Assembly (NCBI RefSeq): GCF_000473045.1
Contig: NZ_KI421489.1
Coordinates: forward strand, 89,932-153,931
Direction: 5' to 3'
From: Bradyrhizobium sp. WSM3983
GTDB taxonomy: Bacteria > Pseudomonadota > Alphaproteobacteria > Rhizobiales > Xanthobacteraceae
DNA length: 64,000 nt
In this document: positions 1 to 8,662 of the stretch, piece by piece
Layout of the letters: every line of letters starts with the position of its first letter
Position numbering within the stretch: position 1 is the first letter of the stretch
The notes under the pieces: model-generated
What the model was told of the DNA's origin: nothing
What the model saw: the letters and a program-made list of their open reading frames with translations, nothing else
Databases searched by the model: none
Made by a program: the position numbers and the translations under genes

Positions 1-60
1 TCTCGCGACTAACCTTTTGAGGACAACTGATTTCAATCACGACAAGACCGGGAGAAAGAC

Positions 61-276
61 ATGCGTGCATTCCTGCTCATCGCTTCCGCGCTGCTCGCCT
101 TCGCGGCAACCATGACCTTTGAGGCCTCCGATGCCAACGCGGTGGTGTGCGCCCGCGGCGTCTACCGCGCCGGTTGCGCCGGACCGAACGCGGCCGTCGT
201 CGTTCGCAAGCCCGCGCCGGTAGTCCGTTGTACCAGGGTGCTGGTGAACGGGGTCTATGTGAAGCGCTGCGTCTGA
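61..276 (+). CDS. Small secreted hypothetical protein (71 aa)
   Basis: Residues 1 to about 26 form a plausible Sec signal peptide with a hydrophobic core (LLIASALLAFAA) and an Ala-rich end. The mature part is about 45 residues, with four cysteines and a Val/Arg-rich composition. GGGAG lies 7-10 bases before the ATG. Short cationic secreted proteins of this kind are common in Bradyrhizobium, but I recognise no domain. The four cysteines could form two disulfides in the periplasm (inference). It stands alone: the next gene starts 189 bases downstream, and that gap holds only an operator-like site near its end. The function is unknown. Confidence 0.6.
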   Translation: MRAFLLIASALLAFAATMTFEASDANAVVCARGVYRAGCAGPNAAVVVRKPAPVVRCTRVLVNGVYVKRCV

Positions 277-432
277 TGCGCGGGTAGTCAATCCGGCGCA
301 GTTTGGCTATGGTTCGCAACTGACGGTTTCGGGCACGCGCAAAGCGGGTGCCCGCAGCCGTGCTGCGGCGCACCTCGCTTGCCGATAATTCCGCTGGCAT
401 GGGAGACCGGAGCCCATTAGTCTACCCTGAGA

Positions 433-450
433 TAGTAAGTATACTGTCAA
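433..450. promoter_or_regulatory. Putative MarR operator, upstream of the monooxygenase gene
   Basis: TAGTAAGTATACTGTCAA matches the 18-bp near-palindrome at 4610-4627 at 15 of 18 positions and lies 15 bases before the TTG start of the monooxygenase gene. The two copies precede the oxidative genes of this locus, and a MarR gene lies between them. Binding by that MarR protein is inferred. Confidence 0.5.
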
Positions 451-465
451 TTAGGGAGGCAGAAT

Positions 466-1605
466 TTGCGGATCGCCGTGATTGGCGGGGGGCCCGGTGG
501 GCTCTACTTCGCCTATCTCTGGAAGAAGCGTCACCCCGAGGATCAAGTCGACCTGTTCGAACAGAACCCGGCCGACGCGACCTGGGGCTTTGGCGTCGTG
601 TTCTCCGACCAGGCCCTCGAGTTCCTGCGCGCCGACGACCCTGAGACTGTCGATGCGATCGCGCCGCATATGGAGAGCTGGGAGAACATCACGCTGAACC
701 AAGGCGGCGACAGCGTCGCCATCGATGGCGTCGGCTTTTCCTCGATCGGACGGCTCGAGCTCCTGCAATTCCTGCAGCAGCGCGCGCTCGATGCTGGCGT
801 CACCCCGCGTTTCGACAGCCAGATCCACGCGATCGACCAGCTCAACGGCCACGATCTGATCGTCGCCGCCGACGGTTTGAACTCGCTGGTGCGCCGCGCC
901 TATGAGGGTGATTTCGGCACCTCGCTGTCCTACTCCTCCAACAAATTCGTCTGGTACGGCACCTCAAAACGCTTCGACACGTTGTCGCAGACGTTTGTGA
1001 AGACCGACCGCGGCGCGTTCAATGCGCACCATTACCGCTACTCGCCGACCATGAGCACCTTCCTGGTCGAATGCGATCACGCGACCTGGCAGGCCTATGG
1101 CTTCGCCTACAAGGACGTCGAGCAGTCCAAGGGCGTCTGCGAGGAGGTGTTCGCCGACACGCTCGGCGGCCATTGCCTGGTCTCCAACAAATCGGTCTGG
1201 CGCAACTTTCCCTGGGTCTGGAACGAGCACTGGTCGTTCAAGAACATGGTGCTGATCGGCGACGCGCTGCACTCGGCGCATTTCTCGATCGGCTCGGGCA
1301 CGCGGCTCGCGATCGAGGATGCGATCGCGCTGGTGAAGGCGCTGGAATCGGATGCGCATCTGACGACCGCACTGCATCGCTACCAGGCCGCCCGCAAGCC
1401 CGTGGTGCAGAAGCTCGTCAATGCCGCGCGCACCTCGGCTTTCTGGTACGAACACTTTGCCCAGCACATGCAGCTTGGTCTGATGGACTTTGCCTACAGC
1501 TACATCACCCGCTCCGGCCGCATCGACGATTCCCGGCTGCGCGCAATGTCGCCGGCCTTCATGGCCCGCTACGAGGCCGAGAAGAACGGCGGAGACGCGG
1601 CATGA
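466..1605 (+). CDS. FAD-dependent aryl-CoA monooxygenase (salicylyl-CoA 5-hydroxylase / 2-aminobenzoyl-CoA monooxygenase type)
   Basis: 379 aa. The N-terminus has a Rossmann FAD-binding motif (IGGGPGG, residues 5-11), and near residue 265 there is the second FAD motif (IGDALHSAHFSIGSGTRLAIEDA), which in this family is GDA-H rather than GD-AH. Length and motifs fit the single-domain aryl-CoA hydroxylases of the SdgC type and the N-terminal half of 2-aminobenzoyl-CoA monooxygenase/reductase. The TTG start is preceded by GGGAGG at good spacing. The stop overlaps the start of the next gene (ATGA), an aryl-CoA ligase, so both are translated together. With gentisate dioxygenase nearby, the likely step is 5-hydroxylation of a CoA-activated ortho-substituted benzoate in the cytoplasm. 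Salicylyl-CoA and anthraniloyl-CoA cannot be told apart from sequence alone. Confidence 0.8.
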   Translation: MRIAVIGGGPGGLYFAYLWKKRHPEDQVDLFEQNPADATWGFGVVFSDQALEFLRADDPETVDAIAPHMESWENITLNQGGDSVAIDGVGFSSIGRLELLQFLQQRALDAGVTPRFDSQIHAIDQLNGHDLIVAADGLNSLVRRAYEGDFGTSLSYSSNKFVWYGTSKRFDTLSQTFVKTDRGAFNAHHYRYSPTMSTFLVECDHATWQAYGFAYKDVEQSKGVCEEVFADTLGGHCLVSNKSVWRNFPWVWNEHWSFKNMVLIGDALHSAHFSIGSGTRLAIEDAIALVKALESDAHLTTALHRYQAARKPVVQKLVNAARTSAFWYEHFAQHMQLGLMDFAYSYITRSGRIDDSRLRAMSPAFMARYEAEKNGGDAA

Positions 1606-3215
1606 GCAACGAGATACGCGACCAGGTACCCGCGGACAGCGCGGGCGCCCGCGAGATCGGCTTTGCCGTTCCGCATATCTACAATGCCAGCCGCGTGCTG
1701 TTCGACAATCTCGCCAAAGGCCGTAGCGACAAGCTCGCACTGATTGGCCCGGCGGGCACGCGGACCTATGCCGAGCTCTGTGGTGAGGCTTGCCGCTGGG
1801 GCCACGGCTTTGCGTCGCTCGGCCTGAAGCGCGGCGACCGCGTGCTGCTGTTCCTCGACGACACGCCGGCCTATCCCGCCGCCTTCTTCGGCGCGGTACG
1901 CGCAGGCTTCGTGCCGCTCTTGATTAACACGCTGACGCCGCCGGACCTGCTGCAATTCTATCTCGCCGATTCCGGCGCGACCGTTGCGGTCGCGGACGCC
2001 GAGTTCTGCGCACGTTTCAATGCTGAAGCCTGCAAGGACACGGAGCTGCGCGCGCTGATCATCGTCAGTGGCGATGTGGGCGATCACGCCGCACCGAAGG
2101 CGATGGCCGCCGCGGACTGGCTTCTGCAATTCCCGGCCGAGCTGGAGGAAGCCCCGACGCATCGCAACGAGATGGCGTTCTGGATGTACTCCTCCGGCTC
2201 GACCGGCCGGCCCAAGGGCATCGTGCATCTTCAGCACGACATGGCCTATAGCGAGGCCGCTTTTGCCCAGAACGTGCTGAAGCTGACGCCGGACGATATT
2301 TGCTTCTCCGTGCCAAAGATCTTCTTCGCCTACGGCTTTGGCAACTCCATCACGTTTCCGTTCTCCGCGGGCGCGGCGACGCTGCTGCTTCCGGGGCAGC
2401 CGAAGCCGGCGTCGATCTTCGCGGCGATCGAGCAGTACAAGCCGACGGTCTTCTTCGGGCTGCCGACGCTCTACACCTCGCTGACCAAGGCTGAAGGCGC
2501 GAACAAGACCGACTTCTCGTCGCTGCGCATGGCGCTCTCCGCGGCCGAAGTGCTCTCGGCCGAAGTCTTCAATGGCTGGAAGACGCTCGCGGGGCTGGAG
2601 ATCGTCGAAGGCCTCGGCTCGACCGAGGTGCTGCACATCTATCTCTCCAACCGTCCCGAGCAGAAGAAGCTCGGCGCCGCGGGCTTGCGCGTGCCCGGCT
2701 ACGAGGTCGCGCTGCGCGACAAGGAGGGGCGCGACGTCGGCGACAATGAGGAAGGCATCTTGTGGGTGCGTGGCGATTCCAACACGCCGCTCTACTGGAA
2801 CCGGCCGGACAAATCCGCCGAGACCATCCGCGACAACGGCTGGATCTACACCGGCGACCGTTTTGTTCGCGACAGCGACGGTTTTCACTTCTTCCGCGGC
2901 CGCGCCGACGATCTCATCAAGATCTCGGGCCAGTGGGTCTACCCGCTGGAGGTCGAGTTGTGCCTCGCCGATCACCCCGAGATCCGCGAATGCGCGGTGT
3001 TTGCCGCCGAACTGCCGGATCGCCGCATGACGCTGAAGGCGGTGGTGGTAATGAACAACCGTGCCACCGACCAGAGCGAGGCGACACGGCGGCTGCAGGA
3101 CTACGTCAAGGGCAAGCTGCTGCCCTACAAATATCCGCGCGAGGTGATCTTCATCGACGAATTGCCGAAGACGGGCACGGGGAAGATCGACCGGCAGGCG
3201 TTGTTGCGGATGTAA
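1602..3215 (+). CDS. Benzoate-CoA ligase family AMP-forming aryl-CoA ligase
   Basis: 537 aa, ANL superfamily. The AMP-binding P-loop SSGSTGRPKG is at residues 197-206, GLGSTE and YTGDRF motifs follow, and the C-terminal catalytic lysine is in KTGTGKIDR near residue 528. Length and the FFAYGFGNS region fit benzoate-CoA ligases. It would activate an aromatic acid to its CoA thioester with ATP, giving the substrate of the upstream monooxygenase, whose stop codon it overlaps. The ATG at 1602 was chosen for this overlap; the frame stays open much further upstream but inside the monooxygenase gene. Substrate (salicylate, anthranilate or benzoate) is inferred from context. Confidence 0.85.
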   Translation: MSNEIRDQVPADSAGAREIGFAVPHIYNASRVLFDNLAKGRSDKLALIGPAGTRTYAELCGEACRWGHGFASLGLKRGDRVLLFLDDTPAYPAAFFGAVRAGFVPLLINTLTPPDLLQFYLADSGATVAVADAEFCARFNAEACKDTELRALIIVSGDVGDHAAPKAMAAADWLLQFPAELEEAPTHRNEMAFWMYSSGSTGRPKGIVHLQHDMAYSEAAFAQNVLKLTPDDICFSVPKIFFAYGFGNSITFPFSAGAATLLLPGQPKPASIFAAIEQYKPTVFFGLPTLYTSLTKAEGANKTDFSSLRMALSAAEVLSAEVFNGWKTLAGLEIVEGLGSTEVLHIYLSNRPEQKKLGAAGLRVPGYEVALRDKEGRDVGDNEEGILWVRGDSNTPLYWNRPDKSAETIRDNGWIYTGDRFVRDSDGFHFFRGRADDLIKISGQWVYPLEVELCLADHPEIRECAVFAAELPDRRMTLKAVVVMNNRATDQSEATRRLQDYVKGKLLPYKYPREVIFIDELPKTGTGKIDRQALLRM

Positions 3216-3240
3216 GGGGAGGTCGTCGCCACACCCTCGC

Positions 3241-3374
3241 CGTCGTCCCGGCGAAGGCCGGGACCCAAACGCCGCAGCAGCAATTGTTGTGCGAGACGGT
3301 CATTGCCAGTCTTCGCCAAACTACTGCTGCGGTGTATGGGTCCCGGATCTGCGCTTCGCTTGTCCGGGATGACA
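3241..3374. repeat. Double-hairpin intergenic repeat, copy A1
   Basis: The left arm is the hairpin GTCCCGGCGAAGGCCGGGAC. The right arm is a longer variant containing TCTGCGCTTCGCTTGTCCGGGATGAC in place of the short hairpin. It lies between two converging genes, the aryl-CoA ligase and the MarR gene, and may act as a two-way terminator. Confidence 0.8.
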
Positions 3375-3411
3375 GCGGAGATCGAGGCGACGGCGTCGCC
3401 TCAATCCCCCC

Positions 3412-3924
3412 TCACCCCGCCTTCCCCAAACGCTCCAGCGCATCCTCCGCCCGCAGCGGCACCCGCGACGCCTCGTTGTTGAGATCGACGAGCTGCGCCA
3501 TAAGCCCCATCAGCGCCTTGCGCTCGGTGGGCTTGAGCGGCTCCAGCATGCGGGCCTGGGCGCGCTCGACCGCGGGGATGATCTCGCGCAGGATCGCTGC
3601 GCCTTGCTTGGTCAGGTACAGCAGCTTGATCCGCTTGTCCTCCGGTGCCGGCTTCCGCTCGACAAAATCCTTGGCCTGGAGCCGCTCGATCACGCTGCCG
3701 AGCGTGGAGCGGTCGAAGGCGATCACGGCCGACAGCCGCGTCGCGTCGATGCCGGGATGGGTGTGGATCGCGATCAGCGCCGCATATTGCACCGGGGTCA
3801 GATCGAACGCCTGGCACTCCTCCATGAAGATCGAGACCGCGATCTGCTGCATGCGCCGGAACAGATAGCCCGGTGCGGCATAGACCGCCTCCATCGTGAT
3901 CGGAGGAAGAGGCTTACTCGGCAT
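3412..3924 (-). CDS. MarR family transcriptional regulator
   Basis: 170 aa with a winged-helix MarR fold. The recognition-helix region is about residues 58-80 (ATRLSAVIAFDRSTLGSVIERL), followed by the wing with the typical DKRIKLLYLT motif. The ATG at 3924 overlaps the end of the isomerase gene by 11 bases, so the two form an operon; longer upstream starts run deep into the isomerase gene. The near-palindrome at 433-450 and 4610-4627 is the natural operator candidate, the second lying in the divergent promoter of its own operon. MarR proteins of aromatic degradation loci usually repress and respond to a pathway acid or its CoA ester; that response is inference here. Confidence 0.85.
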   Translation of the reverse strand: MPSKPLPPITMEAVYAAPGYLFRRMQQIAVSIFMEECQAFDLTPVQYAALIAIHTHPGIDATRLSAVIAFDRSTLGSVIERLQAKDFVERKPAPEDKRIKLLYLTKQGAAILREIIPAVERAQARMLEPLKPTERKALMGLMAQLVDLNNEASRVPLRAEDALERLGKAG

Positions 3925-4546
3925 CGGGCTGCTTCTCCGGTGCGGCGTTGGCGAAAGCCGGGAGTGCCTTGGCGGCCGCTTCCGCCTTGAGCAGGTGCGG
4001 ATACGCCGCGACATCGACGCCGAAGCGGCGCGCATTGGCAAGCTGCGGCACCAGGCAGAGATCGGCAAGCGTCGGCACATCGCCGAAGCAGAACGGTCCC
4101 GGCTCGTCCTTGATCAGCGTCTCGCAGGCTGACAGCCCCTCGCGGTTGACCCACGCCGCCCATTCCTGGACCTTCTCTTCGGCCAGACCAAGCTCGCGCA
4201 GCCGCGCCAGCACCTTCAGGTTCTGAACCGGATGGGTGTCGCAGGCGATCGCCAGCGCGAACGCCCGCACCTTGGCGCGCTGCAGCGCATCCTTTGGCAG
4301 CAGCGGCGGATTCGGGTGCGTTTCATCGAGCCACTCGATGATCGCGACCGATTGGGTCAGCACTGCGCCGGTATCGTTCTCCAGCGCCGGCACCAGGCCT
4401 TGCGGGTTGATGGCGAGATAGGCCGGCGCGCACTGCTCGCCCTTGCGAAGATGATGCGGCAGGTGCTCGGCTCCGAGGCCCTTCAGATTCAGCGCGATCC
4501 GCACGCGGTAGGCCGCGCTGGAGCGGAAATAGCCGTGCAGCTTCAT
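3914..4546 (-). CDS. maiA: Maleylpyruvate / maleylacetoacetate isomerase (zeta-class GST)
   Basis: 210 aa. The N-terminal thioredoxin-like domain carries the zeta-class signature SSAAYRVRIAL, and NPQGLVPAL and the TQSVAIIEWLDE motif fit MaiA/NagL. It would use glutathione for cis-trans isomerisation of the ring-cleavage product: maleylpyruvate if the neighbour is gentisate dioxygenase, maleylacetoacetate in tyrosine breakdown. Divergence from the dioxygenase gene favours maleylpyruvate. The start at 4546 removes a 12-residue extension that lacks family similarity. No fumarylpyruvate hydrolase gene is in the window, so the last pathway step must be encoded elsewhere. Confidence 0.85.
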   Translation of the reverse strand: MKLHGYFRSSAAYRVRIALNLKGLGAEHLPHHLRKGEQCAPAYLAINPQGLVPALENDTGAVLTQSVAIIEWLDETHPNPPLLPKDALQRAKVRAFALAIACDTHPVQNLKVLARLRELGLAEEKVQEWAAWVNREGLSACETLIKDEPGPFCFGDVPTLADLCLVPQLANARRFGVDVAAYPHLLKAEAAAKALPAFANAAPEKQPDAE

Positions 4547-4609
4547 CGGAACCCTCCCGTGAATTTTCTCGTTACTTAGCAAGAGTGGCCGCCATTGACG
4601 CTACAAAGA

Positions 4610-4627
4610 TTGTCAGTATGCTGTCAA
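4610..4627. promoter_or_regulatory. Putative MarR operator between maiA and the dioxygenase gene
   Basis: TTGTCAGTATGCTGTCAA is an imperfect palindrome of the form TTGnCAGnATnCTGnCAA. It is in the 110-base divergent intergenic region, so it could control the dioxygenase on one side and maiA-marR on the other. A 15/18 match occurs upstream of the monooxygenase gene. Confidence 0.6.
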
Positions 4628-4656
4628 TCTACAGAAAAACGACAAGGGGGCGCCCC

Positions 4657-5697
4657 GTGGAAGCCGTGACCAAGACGCCGGAACGCGAGGCGTTCTACAA
4701 GAAGATCGACGGCGAGAATCTCACCGCGCTGTGGACGGTGATGAGCGATTTGATCACGCCGGAGCCGAAGAGCGCCTGCCGTCCGCACCTTTGGAAGTTC
4801 GATGTCATCCGCGACTACATGACCGAGGCCGGCAAGCTGATCACCGCCAAGGAAGCCGAACGGCGGGTGCTGGTGCTGGAGAATCCGGGCCTGCGCGGAC
4901 AATCCAAGATCACGACATCGCTCTATGCCGGCGTGCAGATGGTGGTGCCCGGCGACGTCGCGCCCGCGCACCGTCACAGCCAGTCGGCGCTGCGCTTCGT
5001 GCTCGAAGGCAAAGGCGCCCACACGGCTGTCGACGGCGAGCGCACGGCAATGGAGCCCGGCGATTTCATCATCACGCCGTCGATGACCTGGCACGATCAT
5101 TCCAACGAAACTGATGAGCCGATGTTCTGGCTCGACGGTCTCGATATTCCGCTGGTGCAGTTTTTCGATTGCTCGTTTGCCGAAGGCTCCAAGGACGACC
5201 AGCAGAAGATCACAAAGCCCGCCGGCGACAGCTTTGCCCGCTACGGCCACAATCTGCTGCCGGTTGATGTGAAGCGGTCATCGAAGACCTCGCCGATTTT
5301 CAGCTATCCCTATGCCTACACCCGCGAAGCGCTTGAGAAGGCCAGGACGAGCCAGGAGTGGGACGCCTGCCACGGGCTAAAGCTCAAGTTCAGCAACCCC
5401 GAGACCGGCGACTTTGCGATGCCGACCATCGGCACGTTCATTCAGTTGCTGCCCAAGGGGTTCAAAACCGCACGCTACCGCGCGACCGATGCGACCGTGT
5501 TCTGTCCGATCGAAGGCCGAGGCCGCAGCCGCATCGGCGATACCATTTTCGAGTGGGGCCCGCGCGATCTGTTCGTGGTGCCCAGCTGGCAGTGGGTGAC
5601 TCACGAGGCGGATGAGGATGCCGTGCTGTTCAGCTTCTCGGACCGGCCGGTGCAGCAGAAGCTCGATCTGTTTCGCGAGGATCGCGGGAACGCGTGA
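4657..5697 (+). CDS. Gentisate 1,2-dioxygenase
   Basis: 346 aa bicupin protein. The first cupin has the conserved HRHSQSALRF (iron ligands H105 and H107) and a further histidine in TWHDHSN (about H146); the second cupin covers about residues 240-330. It would open gentisate with O2 and Fe(II) to maleylpyruvate. The frame is open to an ATG at 4585, but that start would put the operator at 4610-4627 inside the gene. The GTG at 4657 has AAGGGGG just upstream and gives the usual family length, so it is preferred. The gene is divergent from maiA-marR and is followed by a repeat at the junction with the ABC transporter operon. Confidence 0.87.
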   Translation: MEAVTKTPEREAFYKKIDGENLTALWTVMSDLITPEPKSACRPHLWKFDVIRDYMTEAGKLITAKEAERRVLVLENPGLRGQSKITTSLYAGVQMVVPGDVAPAHRHSQSALRFVLEGKGAHTAVDGERTAMEPGDFIITPSMTWHDHSNETDEPMFWLDGLDIPLVQFFDCSFAEGSKDDQQKITKPAGDSFARYGHNLLPVDVKRSSKTSPIFSYPYAYTREALEKARTSQEWDACHGLKLKFSNPETGDFAMPTIGTFIQLLPKGFKTARYRATDATVFCPIEGRGRSRIGDTIFEWGPRDLFVVPSWQWVTHEADEDAVLFSFSDRPVQQKLDLFREDRGNA

Positions 5698-5725
5698 GGC
5701 GGAGTGCGCGCGCCTCACATTCAGT

Positions 5726-5863
5726 GTCGTCCCGGCGAAGGCCGGGACCCATAACCCCAGGCAGAAGTTTTGGCGAAGATTCGTAGTTAGGTCTTCGTCG
5801 GTACAGGGACTGCCCTTCCTCGATAGATCACGCGGTATGGGTCCCGGCCTTCGCCGGGACGAC
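5726..5863. repeat. Double-hairpin intergenic repeat, copy A2
   Basis: The left hairpin (GTCCCGGC-GAAG-GCCGGGAC) and its mirror at the right end (GTCCCGGC-CTTC-GCCGGGAC) are about 100 bases apart. The right end with ATCACGCGGTATGGG is shared with copies A6 and A8. It sits between the converging dioxygenase and permease genes, 7 bases from the permease stop. Confidence 0.85.
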
Positions 5864-5870
5864 GGTTTGG

Positions 5871-6684
5871 CTACCGCCAGTGCAACAACCGCGTCTCCAG
5901 CAAATTAATCACCTTCCCCACCACAAGCCCGAACACCGACAGGATCACCACGCCCGCGAGCAGCTGATCCGTCTGCATGAGATTGCCGGCCTGGAGCACG
6001 AAGGCGCCGATGCCGTATTGCGCGCCAATCATCTCGGCGCTGACGACGAGCAGCAGCGCGACGGAGGCGGTGATGCGGAAGCCGGCGAGGATCGCGGGTA
6101 GTGCGCCGGGCCAGACCACCTTGCGCACGATGGTGGCGAAGGGAACGTTGAAGCTTTGCGCCATGCGGATCAGGTTGCGCGGCACGGCGTCGACGCCGCT
6201 ATAGACCGAGATCGCGGTCGAGAAGAACACCCCGAGTGCAATCGTCGCGATCTTCGGCTCTTCGCCGATGCCGAGCCAGAGGATCAAGAGCGGCAATAGC
6301 GCGATCTTCGGGATCGGGAACAGCGCCGAGATGAAGGTGATGCCGACGCTGCGCGCAAGCCGCGACAAGCCGATGGCGAAGCCGACCGCAATGCCGGCCG
6401 CGGTGCCGAGCAGCCAGCCGACGCCGATGCGCAGCAGCGACGCCGAGAGGTGCTGCCAGAGCGCGCCCGACATTGCGAGCTGGTAGATCGCCCGCACGAT
6501 GGCCGACGGCGCCGGCAGGAACAACGGATTGACGAGGCCGGTGCTGCCGGCTGCCTGCCAGATCGCAATGACGATCGCGAGCGCGATCCAGCCGCCGAAA
6601 CGACTGCTCGCGGGCACGAAGCCCGCGCCGCGAAAGCGGACACGCCGCGTCGTGTCGTCCTTGGCTGATATATCCGTCGCGCGA

Positions 6685-6692
<8 letters not shown>
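5871..6692 (-). CDS. ABC transporter permease (TauC/SsuC/NrtB type)
   Basis: 273 aa with about six hydrophobic segments, and the coupling motif region of the BPD permease family around residues 165-200 (GVDAVPRNLIRMAQSFN). This is the inner-membrane channel of an importer for small organic anions, sulfonates, nitrate or pyrimidine-like compounds. The start at 6692 overlaps the ATPase stop (ATGCTTGA) and has GAGG upstream; an ATG at 6713 adds seven residues. It is the last gene of an operon running FAD oxidoreductase, binding protein, ATPase, permease. The substrate is unknown. Confidence 0.85.
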
Positions 6693-7458
<766 letters not shown>

Positions 7459-7477
7459 GCGTTGCCTTCCACTCTCG

Positions 7478-7604
7478 ACCCGTCATCCTGAGGTGCTCGC
7501 GAAGCGAGCCTCGAAGGATGCATGGCCCGGATGCAGCGGGGCCGCTCATCCTTCGAGGCTCGCCTTGCGGAAGACCGCAAGTCGAGCACCTCAGGATGAC
7601 GGGT
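7478..7604. repeat. Palindromic intergenic repeat, copy D1, inside the ABC operon
   Basis: The left end CCCGTCATCCTGAGGTGCTC is matched by its reverse complement (GAGCACCTCAGGATGACGGG) at the right end, with further inverted segments (CCTCGAAGGATG / CATCCTTCGAGG) inside. It fills the gap between the binding-protein and ATPase genes, which are transcribed leftwards. A related fragment is at 63941-63984. Confidence 0.85.
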
Positions 7605-7624
7605 CTGGAAAGGTGCGCGCAGCA

Positions 7625-8629
7625 TCAATCCGCCTTCACAAAATCCTTGGCAATGATCGCACTCGCATCAAAGCCCTTGTCGGCAAAGCCCTGCTCCTGC
7701 AGCCATTTGATCTGGTTGTCGACGTTCTTCACGTCGAGCTTGCCGTCCGGATCGATATAGGCGCAGTTGCCGACCACCTGCTCGACCGGCAGGTTAGTGT
7801 ATTTGGCGATGATCTCCAGCAGCGGCCTGGTCTTGTCGTTGATCGGCGCAACGCCGTCCTTCATCGAAGCGAGAATGACGTCGTGATATTCGCGATCGGC
7901 CTTGGCCAGCGCGCCGAGCAGTTTCGTCACCAGCACCTTGTTGGTCAGCGTCTTCGGCGAGGCGAACACCGCGCCCAATTGCCAGGGCGTCTCGTCGCCG
8001 ACCCAGCCCAGGAATTTTGCGCCGCCTTCGTCCATCAGCTTCCGCGCGGTGGAGATGGGAAGCAGCGCCGCATCGACGGTCTCGCCCTTCAGCGCGGCGG
8101 CTGCGTTCGACAATGACTGCAGCGGCACGATCTTCACCTCAGCGAGCTTGAAGCCGTATTTGTCGGCGAGCAGGCCGAGCGAATAATGGAAGGATGATCC
8201 GACCTGGGTCATCGCGATGCGCTTGCCCGCGAGATCCTTCGGCGTCTTGAGCCCGGCGGCGTAGGCGTTGTTGCTGGCGAAATAGCCGATCAGGGGATAG
8301 CCGGCCTTCTCGCGGCTCATGCCGCCGATCACCTTCAGCACACCCTTGCCGGCGAGATTGTAGAGGCCTGCGGTGAAAGCCGTGACACCGAAATCGACAT
8401 CACCCGAGGTGGTGGCGACCGCGATCGGCTGCGCCGCATCGAAGAATTTCAGCTCGACGTCGAGGCCGGCCTCGCGGAAATAGCCCTTGTCCTGCGCGAT
8501 GAAGACCGGCGCGGAGGACGACAGGCGGAGCACGCCGATCTTGGCCTTCAGTGCGTCGTCGGCCCTGGCCGTGCCCATCGCCATCATCGCCAAAAGGCCA
8601 GCTGCCGCGAGCCGCGCAATCCCGATCAT
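7625..8629 (-). CDS. ABC transporter substrate-binding protein (NMT1/SsuA-like)
   Basis: 334 aa. A Sec signal peptide (hydrophobic core AAAGLLAMMAMG) ends near TARA-DD at about residue 23. The mature protein has features of NMT1/THI5-like or SsuA-like binding proteins: an early VFIAQDKGYFREAGLDVEL segment and GDVDFGV. It would capture the substrate in the periplasm for the permease and ATPase encoded downstream. The ligand cannot be assigned: taurine, aliphatic sulfonate, nitrate and pyrimidine-type transporters share this fold. Confidence 0.85.
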   Translation of the reverse strand: MIGIARLAAAGLLAMMAMGTARADDALKAKIGVLRLSSSAPVFIAQDKGYFREAGLDVELKFFDAAQPIAVATTSGDVDFGVTAFTAGLYNLAGKGVLKVIGGMSREKAGYPLIGYFASNNAYAAGLKTPKDLAGKRIAMTQVGSSFHYSLGLLADKYGFKLAEVKIVPLQSLSNAAAALKGETVDAALLPISTARKLMDEGGAKFLGWVGDETPWQLGAVFASPKTLTNKVLVTKLLGALAKADREYHDVILASMKDGVAPINDKTRPLLEIIAKYTNLPVEQVVGNCAYIDPDGKLDVKNVDNQIKWLQEQGFADKGFDASAIIAKDFVKAD

Positions 8630-8662
8630 CCCGCTTCCTCCAATGGTTCTTCTTGCAGTCCG

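Noticed and set aside
1569..2975. A 468-residue antisense frame opposite the aryl-CoA ligase
   Set aside because: Arg/Ala/Val-rich noise with no motif or ribosome-binding site; it is the mirror of a well-supported gene.
4585..4656. Earlier ATG of the gentisate dioxygenase frame
   Set aside because: It would place the operator-like palindrome inside the coding sequence and add 24 residues that do not resemble the family; GTG at 4657 has a better ribosome-binding site.
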